DNA of 64,000 bases from Tubiluchus corallicola (GCA_030141605.1 JAQGDQ010000130.1:1-64000); one strand, 5' to 3'; shown: positions 1 through 11,182, numbered from the stretch's first letter. The notes: generated by a model from the letters alone, not told the origin. Made by a program: numbers and translations.

Positions 1-117
1 TCGGTCCTCCTTAACCATTGATCTTTTCACGATCATCATCAATCGCTGGAACTGTGTGTGCGAAAAGGCTTATTAATTATGTAACTAGCCAAACCCCACA
101 AAAAGAATTTTGTGCAC

Positions 118-1037
118 AAATCAACACAAAACACACACCACACCACTCCACCTCATCACACCACACCATACCACTCCACCACATCACACCGCACAGCACC
201 ACACCATAACACCACACTGCACCACACCACCCACCCACCTACACACCACACCACCCACACCATACCACTCCACCACACCGCACCACACCATACCACCTAC
301 ACACCACACCACCCACACCATACCACTCCACCACCTCACACCACACTGCACCACACCATACCACTGCACCACCCACACACCACACCACCCACACCATAAT
401 ACTTCACCACATCATACCGCACAGCACCACACCATAACACCTCACCGCACAGCACCACACCATAACACCACACTCCACCACACCACCCACCCACCTACAC
501 ACCACACTGCACCACACCATACTGCTGCAGCACACCGCACCACCCACACACCACACCACACCACCCACACCATACGACTCCACCACATCACACCACACTG
601 CACCACACCATACCACTGCACCGCACCACCCACACACCACAACACACCACCCACACCATAATACTCCACCACATCACACTGCACAGCACCACACCATAAC
701 ACCACACTGCACCACACCACCCACCCACCTACACACCACACCACCCACACCATACCACTCCACCACATCACACCCCACCGCACCACAACATACCACTGCA
801 GCACACCGCACGACCCACATACCACACCACACCAACCACACCATACGACTCCACCACATCACACCACACTGCACCACACCATACCACTGCACCACACCAC
901 ACCGCACCACCCACACACCACACCACACCACCCACACCACACTACCCACACCACACCCCACACACCCTATCACCCCACCACACCACCCATAGCACAACAC
1001 ACAAAGCACACCACCACCACACCACATCAAATCCACC
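118..1037. repeat. G-free CACACCA satellite with higher-order structure
   Basis: About 920 bp built from CACCACACCA, CCCACCCACC and CACACCATA words with almost no G on the + strand. A longer word beginning CATAACACCACACT recurs at about 205, 461 and 695, so there is a higher-order period of roughly 235-255 bp. Reading frames stay open on both strands because of composition only (His/Thr/Pro on one strand, Val/Trp/Cys/Gly on the other); none is a gene. Confidence 0.9.
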
Positions 1038-1046
1038 ACCTCACGT

Positions 1047-1084
1047 GGTGATCATGATGTTGATGATGATGATGATGATGGTGG
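1047..1084. repeat. (GAT)n microsatellite
   Basis: A short TGATGATGA run directly follows the CACACCA satellite. Confidence 0.8.
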
Positions 1085-1087
1085 CAA

Positions 1088-1439
1088 CGATGACAACACC
1101 TATAGCACTAGCACCAACAGCACAGCATTACAACAAAACCATTCCAAACATTTTTCACAAAGTTGAAACTATGTGCTATAATATAATAAATAGCAAAGGC
1201 CAGGCAAAAGATTTTGCGTATAAATACACGTGTAATCAATAATACGCGAACATCCTACCTAGTCCACATTTATAACACAAAGCCCGTAACATCGTGCCTA
1301 CTGTTTGTTTAACTAACGCAAAGCCTGTAGCTTTTTGCTCAATTAAAGTTATAAGATTATAGACAGAGTACAATGGATGACGTCACAACAATGCCTTTGC
1401 GTCAGCAGTTTTCTAAGTGAAAATTGCCGAAAATAGAAC
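1088..1439. other. No gene recognised
   Basis: AT-rich unique-looking sequence with only short composition-driven frames; nothing recognisable on either strand. Confidence 0.6.
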
Positions 1440-1960
1440 TCCTAACTAACTCGTTGATACTCCTCTCGGTGGACCTGCCCTAAAATATATCCCACATCAT
1501 CGTGTAGCCCTGTCCTTCCTCTTTGTAAAGAGCTATATATCTCCTTCCGAGAGTCCCACCAGGCGCCGCTAGAACGTTTTTCCCGCATGCTGTTTGGTCA
1601 AAATTTCGAAAAAATCGCGAGTTGGGTCCGGGAAAACGCCCGTTGCGGGGCGCCCTGGCCCTCTCGGGAATTCTAAATATGCCTACTACACCCACCGCTG
1701 AACGGGCTATCTATCCATACCCAGCACCCCCCTCGGCCCGTTCCCGTTCTCTACATCTTAGCCGTATAACTTTTACAAAAAACGGCCAAAAAAGGGCCAT
1801 TTTTGGGGTTTTTTCGCCTCCCCCTCCTCCCGGTGGGCCCGATTCGAAAAATAAACCATCAATGGCACGACACTAGATCGAGACCTTTCGTTTGATATAT
1901 AGATCGCCGCAAATGGTGCCCTCGTCGAAGCTGTAGCCTCGAATCTTATATATATATATA
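1440..1960 (+). repeat. GC-rich dispersed repeat (copy A)
   Basis: A sharp rise in GC content inside AT-rich DNA, with runs such as CCCCCTCCTCCC. The stretch at about 1846-1917 aligns with two segments near 45.9 and 46.05 kb, sharing the order AAAATAA, ATC-ATG, ACGACACTAGATC and TTTCGTTTGATATAT. Two overlapping frames of 71-84 codons on opposite strands look composition-driven. The element class is unknown. Confidence 0.6.
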
Positions 1961-2264
1961 TTAAGATACCAAGAATATTAATATAATAGTAGATAAGAAG
2001 CGCCAATTTTAAGTAATAAATACATTTTTATGGTTTAATTACAGGTTTTTTTAACCTTGTTTTATTATTATTATTATTGTATATTATTTATGTAAATTAT
2101 GTATACATAATACGTTTGAATTTCCGTGTGATTCTCCGCGGCTGGTCGTTTGCAACATGGCCGCGTTCTTCAGTAACTTTTGTGGCAAGTATTGACACAT
2201 TTAGGTGCAGAGCAATCCTTTCTTTAATTTTGGAAATCATGTTATCATAGTTTTAATGTTAGAT
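1961..2264. other. No gene recognised
   Basis: AT-rich spacer with TATATA and ATT runs between the GC-rich repeat and the first LINE relic. Confidence 0.5.
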
Positions 2265-2900
2265 TTGTTTGGAGAAGTATCAAAACAGATAATGTAATGG
2301 TAACGTCAGGTGTAAAACAGGGTGACCCTATGTCCTCTGTTTTTTTCTCGCTGTATATTAATAAAATGTTAAAAGAAATAAGTAGATCAGAAAGAGGATA
2401 CAAAATATATGAAAGTATAACAGTGAGTATATTAGCTTTTGCTGATGACAGAATTCGAAGCGGATATGGTAGTGTTATTGAAGATTGCTGATGATATTGG
2501 AAAAGAGTTAGGCATGAAATTTAGTGCGACCAAGTGTGCATCAATTCTCCTTAGTGGAGCTAACACTAATGCAGTCTTTAAGATAGGTGACATACCTATA
2601 CATGCAACAGAAAGAGAAAAACACCTAGGGGTAATTATAAGAGCCATAGAATATGAACATAGCTGGAAAGAAAGAATACCAGATATTAGAGGAACTATAG
2701 CAGTATAGGTGCCGTAAAATTTATATTTTGTATATAAAGAATCATATTTATGAGTGATAATCGGTTATTGAAAAAAGTGGTAATATGGGTCGTGACACAC
2801 AGAATTCGATCAAAATGCCTGCAAAGAATCAGACCTTTGGGGGATAAATTTGGGCTTCCGGTATTTGGCAATATTATGGCATTAGGGGAATTAAATTTAT
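2265..2900 (+). pseudogene. LINE reverse transcriptase fragment, broken
   Basis: The + strand encodes a non-LTR reverse transcriptase palm: GVKQGDPMSSVFFSLYINKM, then the FADD catalytic motif. After FADD the frame is lost and resumes in another frame with MVVL...ADDIGKELGMKFSATKC and a ...HLGVII segment. The switch is explained by 16 extra bases at 2449-2464 just after FADD. Weaker in-frame similarity continues past 2708 with stop codons. No 5' region, endonuclease or 3' tail is visible, so this is a dead internal fragment. The clade is uncertain. Confidence 0.8.
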
Positions 2901-3309
2901 GATAAACATTTGGGTGATGGATGAATGGATTTTGTTTTTATATGATTTTTTGTAACATCGCCGGAGTAGGCCTGTTTTCCTGATCAGAAAGCTATATTGT
3001 TAGAGTAGGAAAGGATGAGAGTACACCACAACAGTAAAAAAAATTTTGGTAATTGTATGTAATGTAACATCGAGAAACACTCACACCCCATGCTTGAAGG
3101 AAGTCTTGAATAATATACTTCTAAAAAGTCTTTGAAGACATACTAGAAGTTTTGGGGTGCACATGGTTAGTATACCCACTGCAACTCACTAACTGGTGAT
3201 GGTATTAGAGGTTATGAGAAGAGGTGAAACAAGCAAAACACACATGGTGGGTGTGGGCTAAAAACACAGAACTTAGATTTACAGACAGGTTAGGTGGGAT
3301 GGCACCCTC
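2901..3309. other. No gene recognised
   Basis: Unassigned sequence between two LINE relics; it may be decayed LINE DNA, but no motif supports that. Confidence 0.4.
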
Positions 3310-4190
3310 ATGGTAGAAACAGCAGAGGGTGCTAGTGCTCGGAAGTGATTTCTCTGATATCCGGTGGCAGTTTGTTCCACAAATGTATTGCTCTGGGGTA
3401 GAAGGAGTATAAATAAATATTGACTCTTGATGATGACTGAACTAATTTGTTGTTATCTTTGAGAGATGGGGTGATGTAAGTTGGTAAATTTATACCTATC
3501 CTGTAATGCACTATATCATGAAAGATGTTTAGTATCGTTTGTCGTCGTCTAATTTCTAGTGTTTCCCACCGGAGTTCGGAGATCATCCTAGATACTTAGC
3601 ATTTGTGGTATATTCATTTCGTACAGATCGTGCTGCATTTCACTGGACTTGCTCGATGCACTTAATGTCAGTGATTGTGTATGGGTTCCAGGCTGCAATG
3701 CCATATTCTAGTTTTGGTTTGACAACCAAGGCTTGATATGCTCTTTCTTTGACTTGTTGATGACATGGATGTAGTGTCCTGTGAATGACATTAAGTGTCC
3801 TGGTTGCACGAGTGACAATTTCCTGGCAGTGCTCACCCCAATGAAGATTTGTGCTGATGGTAATGCCCAGGTATGGGTGTGAAGGAACATGCTCTAGGAT
3901 TTTGTCTCCCATGCTGTAAGGAAAGTAATTTGGGTTTTTCATTTGAGAAATAGGTAGAATTTTGCATTTATCAATGTTAAAGTCCATAAGCAGTTTCTCA
4001 CCATAATTGTAGCTGTGAGAGATCTTTTTGTAGAATATGGTGATCATGATTACTCCATACAGGTCTGTAGAGAATCCAGTCATCAGCAAATAGTCAGATG
4101 TTAGATGATATATTGTCAGAGATGTCATTTATATAGAGGAGGAATAAAGCCGGTCCAAGAACTAAGCCTTTATAGATTTGGAGTGAGTAC
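3310..4190 (-). pseudogene. CR1/L2-like LINE, RT to C-terminus, broken
   Basis: Read on the minus strand from about 4190 down. First comes a GLVLGPALFLLYINDI palm segment and a FADDW-like site, with a stop and frameshift between them. Next is one open stretch (4128-3640) with FNIDKCKILPIS, HPYLGITI, TRATRTLNVIHRTLHP and KPKLEYGIAAWNPY, the usual order in CR1/L2/jockey-type reverse transcriptases. After another break, 3586-3332 carries the C-terminal block (RRQTILNIFHDIVHYRIGIN ... SFYPRAIHLWNKLPPDI). At least three breaks make it a pseudogene. It lies opposite in strand to its LINE neighbours, so it was an independent insertion. Confidence 0.85.
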
Positions 4191-4361
4191 CATTGACAGA
4201 CCTGCGTTCAAAACATTAGAAACAGATCACTCGTTTATGAAGTTTTTAAAAAATTTTATTACTTTTCAGTTCATTTAAAAAAGCAGAACTTAAATTCTAG
4301 CATAAATTATGAAGTCCGAAATTTTGCCCGAAAAATTCTTTAATTTAGTTGTTGATTTTAA

Positions 4362-4530
4362 AACTAGAAGACAAAGTTCAAACTGTTTAAAAAGCGGTCA
4401 CATCTTGACATTCGTAAATATTCATTTTCTGTGAGAGTTGTGAATGAGTGGAATAATCTGCCTGCCATGGTGATTGTCACACCAACCACAGTAAAGTTTA
4501 AATCCCTAATCCCGACAATTATTTTGCGGA
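4362..4530 (+). pseudogene. LINE C-terminal fragment
   Basis: The + strand reads RSHLDIRKYSFSVRVVNEWN followed by NLPAMV and a PTTVKFKSLI tail. This is the C-terminal block of CR1/L2/jockey-type LINE proteins (DxRKYxFSxRVVxEWNxLP). Only this terminal piece is preserved, and it is a separate relic from its two neighbours. Confidence 0.75.
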
Positions 4531-5485
4531 AAAATATGGGATTTCTATGAGTGTACTCGCTTAACCCCTAATCATGACAGTATAACAGTATAAGTGCCGA
4601 ATTGCATAGCAGATAGTCCAGCAGACAAGGTTTCAAAGTCCACCACAAAATCTGCTTGGCACTGCTGCATGCTCTCCGTTGTTGTACTGACTGGCATCCA
4701 TTCAAAGTCAACCTCACATACGGCCCGGCCTTGCTATTGTCAGACCACTACTGCAGTTCTTTGGTATTGTAGTGACCAACATTTACTGGACTATCAGCTG
4801 TGTCCAGTGAGACTTGAATTGTTTGTGTATGAGTTTCCAAGATCCCGGAGGACAGATTAGCTGCAATTGAGTTTTTTTATCTGAAGTGAGCAGAGTAAAA
4901 GTGGTGTGATTTCCACTGTTAAAGTATTGTCTTCATTCTTTTTTCTTTAATGACCTGTGGGCTGAAGTATATCTTTTGACTTTCCCTTCAGAATACACTC
5001 TAACTAGAATGTCCGAAAGCTGTTTTTAAGAACTCTCACTTTATTTTTGAAAGTGTCGATATTCCTACTGTTAATTTTCTATTGTATTTCGTTGAAGAAG
5101 CTCATACGTCCTTGAGTAAGTGTTCAAAAAACCATTTTTGTATTTTCTTCACTGTCGGCCGATAACGTCTTTGTCTGAAATTTGTATAATAAAAAGCCTT
5201 TTTTGCATTTTGGGCAAACAAAGTTATTCCTAACACATAAAAATTATTATTATGTGATGCGACAAAAAACACTGGCTAACTTTAACACCGATTTTCTCAA
5301 GGTTAACTTTTTCAGTATGTAATGTGCACCTCACATTCAACGTGGATTATCTCTGCTCAGAAATAACATAGAATGATGAGCTTGGCCTCAAAATGATCCT
5401 CATGAAATGGAGATTCAGGATATGTGAATAACTAGAGAAGTTTTAATTGCTGACTTCTGGACGAATTTGCTATGCAAGCACACAT
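4531..5485. other. No gene recognised
   Basis: Contains an open frame of 88 codons at 4594-4860 (+) with no recognised domain; the opposite strand is also locally open. It could be a decayed exon or repeat, but nothing settles this. The rest is AT-rich. Confidence 0.4.
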
Positions 5486-6492
5486 ATTGTTATAATGTAT
5501 ATTGTATTACGAGGCAAGGTATTTCCTGACACATAGAAGGCAAAGAGTAGTTTTAAATGGTGTAACCACTTCCCGGAGAAATGTAACCAGTGGCATTCTT
5601 CAAGGGACTTTATTGGGACCTTACTGTTTTCTTATTTTTATCAATGATGTTACTGATTGTATATGCCCTGATACACGTATGCCACTGTTTGTTGATGATA
5701 TAAAACCTTACCGTCCAATTAGAAACTCCTCTGATCAAGAGATCTTACAAGCTCACCTGTCTGAAATTGAGCGGTGGTGTGACAACTGTTTAATATCCGT
5801 TAAACACAGTAAATGCAGCGCACTTCGTATTCGTTCTAATTCTGCAATACCTTATTATTTGAGAGATGGTGTTATTGAAGAAGAATCAGTTGTACATGAT
5901 TTAGGTGTATTAATCTCAAACAACCTGAAGTGGAATTCACATATTGAGCATATTATTTCTCAGGCCAATAGACGCATTGGAATGGTAAAACGCTGCATTT
6001 CATCAAGTAGTGCAAAAGTTATTGTACCTCTTTATAAATCTGTAGTTAAGCCAATACTGGAATATACGTGCGTTGTACCACAGTATGTTACTCTTAAAAA
6101 TGCTTTAGAAAGAACTCAATGGAGTTGTAGTAGTCTGGCCTCTGATATTCAGCCTGACTCTGTATCTTCTCTTGAACAATGCCGTGATGCTACATATCTT
6201 ATTAATTGTTATAAAGTCATTAGTGGCAGTTCTATTTTGCATAGGGATAAATTTTTTTCTAGACCACTACGTGATTTGCGTGAACACAATTCTAAATTAT
6301 TTGTGCAGTACTCTCGCACTAATATCAGAGCTCATTTCTTCTCTTCTCATGTTGTGGGCCCTTGGAATTCAATTAATAGTGAAACAGTTGACGCATTAAA
6401 TCTGCCACAATTTCACGAATTGTTGAGGAGAGACCGTCAATAACCATGTTGTGAGTAGGTCTCTTAGACTTCGCAAGCAAGCAAGCAAGCAT
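5486..6492 (+). mobile_element. CR1/jockey-type LINE, 5'-truncated, RT C-terminal half and 3' tail
   Basis: An open frame to a stop at 6441-6443 encodes the RT palm (GILQGTLLGPYCFLIFINDV), an altered catalytic box FVDD in place of FADD, LGVLISNNLKWNSHI, YKSVVKPILEYTCVV and the C-terminal block ending near VGPWNSI. It starts abruptly within the palm, the 5' truncation typical of target-primed reverse transcription. After a short 3' UTR comes a GCAA tetranucleotide run (about 6472-6491), the short-repeat tail seen on CR1-like elements. About 310 codons without a stop suggest it is younger than its neighbours, although the A-to-V change in the catalytic box and the truncation leave it inactive. 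Confidence 0.85.
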
Positions 6493-6924
6493 TTCTGAAA
6501 TTTCACATTGATTAATTCATTAATGACATCCAAACTTTTACTAAAGTGACATAAAGTGACAGTAGGATTTATAATCGTTTGTATAGCTAGTGGCTGAGGC
6601 ATCCTGTAATAACAGGGTGATTTTATTTTTGAAAGGCAGAAATTATCGATCTATTTTTTCTTTTTAGTTGCCATTTTTCACTCTGTCATATTGACTAATT
6701 AAACATATAGGAGCTGATCAAGTGTAGCTTAAGCTTTTGTGGGAGACTGCAGCAAAAATATTTTTGCTGTTTTTAGTAAGCTGCCTTTTTATGCTTAGAA
6801 GATACCATAAAACATCTTTATTTGCTATTTTTAGGTTAACGTTAACTGTCTTGGAATTTAAAATGATGGCACACAACTTACATGAAATGACTATCTACCG
6901 CATGTATTATAAGTTGTTGACAAC
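6493..6924 (+). other. Upstream flank / 5' UTR of the DUF229 gene
   Basis: No coding signal. A pyrimidine tract ending in AG near 6776 could be a 5'-UTR splice acceptor. An in-frame TAA at 6910-6912 bounds the coding start of the next gene. Confidence 0.4.
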
Positions 6925-8934
6925 ATGGTGATGGTGGATGAAACAAAGATGACTGCAATTCTAATGAGGCACTTGTGGCGACGACTGAAATTTTATCACT
7001 TGCGCTATGCCTTAGTTTTGGTTGCTGTTGCTTGTATCTCTTGTACCTACATCAACTGGCAGTCCAAGCCAAACACGTACATCACATTCTACAATGGCGC
7101 TCCGCCTGAACAAGCATGTGTCCATCCTGACCTTTTTGCAAACTCAGAAGCAGTAGCCAGCCGATTCAAAAAGTTGCAACCACTTCAGTGTCGAGAAAAT
7201 ATGTGGTTGTATGTTCAGAATGGCAAGCTTTTGATCAATACCACCGCAGTGACTAATGACAATATTGATCCAAGTTCACTTCAGTGCACATACCAGGAGA
7301 TGCACTGGGTTAATGACTTCACAACTAGTTTATCCCAACACATGCCATTGTCTTTGACTAATGGACATCAAATCCCCACCGAGTTCTTTCTAACTGAATG
7401 CATTGGCTACAAACAAGGCCGTGTAAAGTTTTTCTCAAAGAGACGACAAAAAGATTACCATGCTCATATTGTGGTGGATCAGACTGAGCTTGAAAAAATG
7501 AACAAGCAGCCTGTTACGGATTTATCACTCAATCTTGATGTTATTCTTTTTGCATTTGATTCAGTGTCTAGCATGGCTTGGAGACATCTGATGCCATTGT
7601 CATACAATTACATGGTTGCTGAATTGGGAACTATTGTACTCGAGGGCTACAACATCGTTGGAGATGGTACACCAGCTGCCACGACACCAATACTGACTGG
7701 CAAAAACGAATGGGAATTACCGGACTGTCTGAAACGACATAAAAATTCCTCAACCGTAGATATTTATCCTATGATCTGGCAAGATTTCAAAAAGCATGGC
7801 TTTATGACCCAGTGGATAGAGGATCAACCTCATATTGCTACGTATACATACAGAATGCGGGGTTTCAAGGTTAAACCAGTTGACCATTACATGCGCACTT
7901 GGTACCTGCGTGCCTACCCGCATTACAAGAATCGCGAACCGACGCTTTGCATAGGTGACAAGCCACGCCATGTGATTGCAATAAATTACTTGCTTGAATT
8001 TTTGACAAAATATAAAGACAAGCGAAAGTTTTCCTTCTTTTTCTTCAACGAGGTCAGTCACGATGACATAAATACATTGCAGTATGCCGATAAAGATTTT
8101 TTAAAGTTTTTGAAGGAAATCAAAGAAACTGGTATTTTGGACAGGTCACTGCTGATCGCGTTTAGTGATCATGGAGCTCGTTTCCATCACTTGCGTGATA
8201 CATCACTAGGCCTACTTGAAGAAAGAATGCCCTTCATGTCTGTTACGCTTCCGCCGCGGTTTAAACATGATTATCCTCAAGAATGGGCTAACCTTAAAAA
8301 TAATATTCACAGGTTAACTACACCATATGACATCCATCCATTCCTTCAAGAGTTTATTGAATTCCGTGGTGCCAAAAGGAAATTTACCGTCTCTAGCCGT
8401 GGTATTAGTTTGTTTGCAGAGGTACCACTGGAAAGAACCTGTAGAGATGCTGGAGTGGACAACCACTGGTGCACATGTGTCACATGGGAGACACTCCAGC
8501 CGTCAGATAAGAACTACATGTTAGTAGCAAATGCTGTTGTAGATGCGATTAATGAAATAGTTGCTGATCGCAGTGACGTATGTGTAAAAATTTCTCTCGT
8601 CAGTGTTGAACGTGTCTCTAAAATGAAGGCCAAGAAAGAGGTTTTGACTTTTGATGGAACGATCGACGACGATGGCCAGGTTGCTTCATTTAAAGGCAAA
8701 GAAGTTGCATTTGCTTCTCTGGATTATCAGGTTGTGGTGCTAACCGATCCAGGAGAGTCTTTATTCGAGGCAACCGTAAAATTAAGCACTGAAGGTGTGC
8801 CTTTTGTCGAAGAGAGCAGCATTAGTAGAATAAATGCTTATGGAAGGGCCTCTCATTGTATTTATAATGAGAGAGATGATCTTAGAAAATATTGCTATTG
8901 CAAAGACCTCCTCAGAAATACTAATCACTTATAA
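6925..8934 (+). CDS. DUF229 family protein, single-pass type II membrane, sulfatase/phosphatase fold
   Basis: A 669-residue single-exon reading frame. The ATG at 6925 is the first after an in-frame TAA (6910-6912) and has a good context (AACATGG). Residues 1-26 are basic, and a hydrophobic helix at about 27-42 (ALVLVAVACISC) predicts a signal anchor with the rest lumenal or extracellular. The body matches the animal DUF229 family (Pfam PF02995) of the alkaline phosphatase/sulfatase superfamily: FAFDSVSSMAWR at about 209-220, GDGTPAATTPILTGK at 246-260, NEVSHDD at 375-381 and SDHGARF at 414-420, where Asp and His are expected to bind metal. A Cys-rich tail follows (CIYNERDDLRKYCYCKD). The length is normal for the family. 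The substrate is unknown and no activity is claimed. It converges on the Rap1 gene; part of its tail is repeated at 9598-9665. Confidence 0.93.
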   Translation: MVMVDETKMTAILMRHLWRRLKFYHLRYALVLVAVACISCTYINWQSKPNTYITFYNGAPPEQACVHPDLFANSEAVASRFKKLQPLQCRENMWLYVQNGKLLINTTAVTNDNIDPSSLQCTYQEMHWVNDFTTSLSQHMPLSLTNGHQIPTEFFLTECIGYKQGRVKFFSKRRQKDYHAHIVVDQTELEKMNKQPVTDLSLNLDVILFAFDSVSSMAWRHLMPLSYNYMVAELGTIVLEGYNIVGDGTPAATTPILTGKNEWELPDCLKRHKNSSTVDIYPMIWQDFKKHGFMTQWIEDQPHIATYTYRMRGFKVKPVDHYMRTWYLRAYPHYKNREPTLCIGDKPRHVIAINYLLEFLTKYKDKRKFSFFFFNEVSHDDINTLQYADKDFLKFLKEIKETGILDRSLLIAFSDHGARFHHLRDTSLGLLEERMPFMSVTLPPRFKHDYPQEWANLKNNIHRLTTPYDIHPFLQEFIEFRGAKRKFTVSSRGISLFAEVPLERTCRDAGVDNHWCTCVTWETLQPSDKNYMLVANAVVDAINEIVADRSDVCVKISLVSVERVSKMKAKKEVLTFDGTIDDDGQVASFKGKEVAFASLDYQVVVLTDPGESLFEATVKLSTEGVPFVEESSISRINAYGRASHCIYNERDDLRKYCYCKDLLRNTNHL

Positions 8935-9556
8935 ATGTATTATAAATTTATGAGGCGATTTGACCTTGCTCTGGTGCTTAGGGTCTATATGTCAGTCTGA
9001 AACCCTTTCTTTGCATATTCAAACAGTGTGAACACAGTCAAGCACATTCAAAAATGTTCAAATTGCATGCTTTTGCACATTTGCTTAGTGCTCATTCATT
9101 GTATTTATTATTAGGACGCACTGTAGGGAATATGCTAATTTATTACTTAATGTGTTGTTGCAGATGATGTTTCCCGTAGTTATTGATTGTGATATTATAC
9201 AGTTTCAGACAACTTAGTCTGCACATACTATGGTTGTAGAAACATAATTATTAACATTCAATGCAATAATCAGTATTCCCAGGAGGTTTTTCTTATATTC
9301 CTCGTGTTGATATTAGTTGGCACATTTAGTTAATGTGATAGAGTTTCCCGGTGAGTTGTTCTAAATTTTAACTATTTAAGCAGCTAGGTATATCCAAAAA
9401 TTGGTTTTTGTAATAGTGTAAAAGTTACGAAAATTAATGGTCTGTCCATATTTCTTGGTATTGTTTTATATATTATTAGTATTATTATGAGTTTATTTCA
9501 CATGAAAATATACAGCTTACAAAGACAAAGATGTTAGTAAAACAGGTAATGCGAGG

Positions 9557-9595
<39 letters not shown>

Positions 9596-9597
9596 TA
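8935..9597 (+). other. 3' flank of the DUF229 gene
   Basis: AT-rich, probably 3' UTR. No clear poly(A) signal could be chosen. It ends in a (TA)n tract (about 9557-9596) next to the duplicated coding fragment. Confidence 0.45.
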
Positions 9598-9665
9598 GGA
9601 AAGGCCTCTCATTGTATTTATAATGAGAAAGATGATCTTAGAAAATATTGCTATTGCAAAGACCT
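9598..9665 (+). pseudogene. Duplicate of the DUF229 coding tail
   Basis: These 68 bp repeat 8842-8909 of the upstream gene with two differences. Both are G-to-A changes and both turn Arg into Lys in the same frame (GRASHC to GKASHC, NERDD to NEKDD). The copy is held between (TA)n tracts. A TTAG lies directly before it, so use as an alternative terminal exon is conceivable: read onward it would give KDLSCIYIYF in place of KDLLRNTNHL. A stray templated duplication is the simpler explanation. Confidence 0.85.
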
Positions 9666-10331
9666 ATCATGTATATATATATATTTTCCTTTGTATGTCT
9701 TTCTGTCAAAGGATGATAGCTTTCACATAATTTAATATGTTATGAAAAGTAACATAGAGTCCTACTGTTTTTTAAAGTTTAGCTTTAGTACTACATATCA
9801 TGTACCTGTATTTTTAGATGTTTATTTTTGTATAGAATATACGTATAGTATATCGTATAACAGTTTTATAGTCACAGGACTTTCTGGTTGTGCCTGAGTC
9901 CAATAAGAATGTTGAGACGGAAAGATCCAGCCATAGGAAGTTTGCCGATTAAGTCAATAAGTACTGTGTTATTGTTTTTTAAATGGTTTTCGGCATTTCG
10001 AACGATAAATGTGTTTTGGTAGATGTATGTAAGCAAAGTTTGAGAGCAACTGTATCACCTGGCGGGAAAAATACCTCATGTGTACATATTTAGTATTTGT
10101 GTAGTGATGATATTCAATTTAAAATTATAGTGATGTTGTGATTTAGGTTGTTATGTAGTACTTTTTTACAGTTAAGTTAGATCAGGTAAATTGTATTTCT
10201 TAAACCAAAAAAATCAGGATGTAGTGCAAGTTTCCTAAGATGTGTTAAGTGATTTTGTAAACTTAGTTGTGATCAGCTATGAACAAAATTTAATGTAATC
10301 AAAATTGTGAGACCATAGCAGCCAAGTCTTT
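9666..10331. other. No gene recognised
   Basis: AT-rich intergenic or 3'-UTR sequence beginning with a TATATA run; no coding or structural signal. Confidence 0.5.
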
Positions 10332-10412
10332 TATTATAATGATAATCCTGTTTTAATCTATTATAATGATAATCCTGTTTTAATCTATTATAATGATAAT
10401 CCTGTTTTAATC
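10332..10412. repeat. 27-bp tandem repeat, three identical copies
   Basis: The 27-bp unit (starts TATTATAATGATAATCC, ends TTTTAATC) occurs three times head to tail without a mismatch (10332-10358, 10359-10385, 10386-10412), so the expansion is recent. Confidence 0.95.
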
Positions 10413-10504
10413 GTTGTACTGCAGCCAAGCTCTATTTGGCTCTTTTAAAGTTAATATAAGTTTCTTACGATTTTGAATATTATTAAACTACCTGTGATTA
10501 TGGA

Positions 10505-11182
10505 ATGTTATTCAGTTTAATCAGCCTTATATGCACAAAGTTATTTACATTTATTGTGATTTTCTCACCAACGATTTTTAACCACGCCATTTTTATTTGT
10601 CAGGGTTTCATGGGGCTTTGCGTTTTTTGCAGCTATCCGAAAATTTCCAAGTTCAACAGTCACCAAATATGCTCCAAAAGTTGCCCAAATAGTCGCAAGA
10701 CATTTGCAGTTGTCTGCCGTTGTCGACGAAATGTTGCTGGCTTTGGCAAACATTTTGAGGTGTTTGAAGTTTGTCATTGGAGTCACAAAACACACGAAAG
10801 CTTTTCCAAACTGTCGTAAGGATGTCTGAACATGTGCAGACCTGCGCAAAAATATGTCGCCAGTTATTTGTGATATTTGGCAACAATTTCAAAATCCTTG
10901 AAAATTGGAGAACATTTGAGACGTTTTTGAGAATGCTGTGTCCTCAGTTGTCTCACATTTTTTTCCGAGAAAATTCTGTGAAATGGTCGCAATATGTCTG
11001 TAACAGTAGCTTTATCGCACAAATCATCAAATATGTACAAACATGTTACGCGTAATTTTCGCCAAAGCGGGCAAAAAACTAAAAGTGGCGAAATTATTAA
11101 GGGTTTCTTTGCACTAATGAATTGCGATATGGGGACGACATTTTTACAATCGGGAGAATTCTCTGGAGACTGTTGGACTTAA
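10505..11182. other. Unrecognised block with frames open on both strands
   Basis: About 680 bp richer in CpG and GC than the flanks, with overlapping open frames of 60-105 codons on both strands. Similar short words (TTGTCG, TTTGGCAA, ATGTCTG) recur in varied form, suggesting a decayed repeat rather than a gene. No domain was recognised. Confidence 0.35.

Noticed and set aside
4594-4860. 88-codon Cys/Ser/Thr-rich frame
   Set aside because: No family recognised and the opposite strand is equally open in parts; it sits among decayed repeats.
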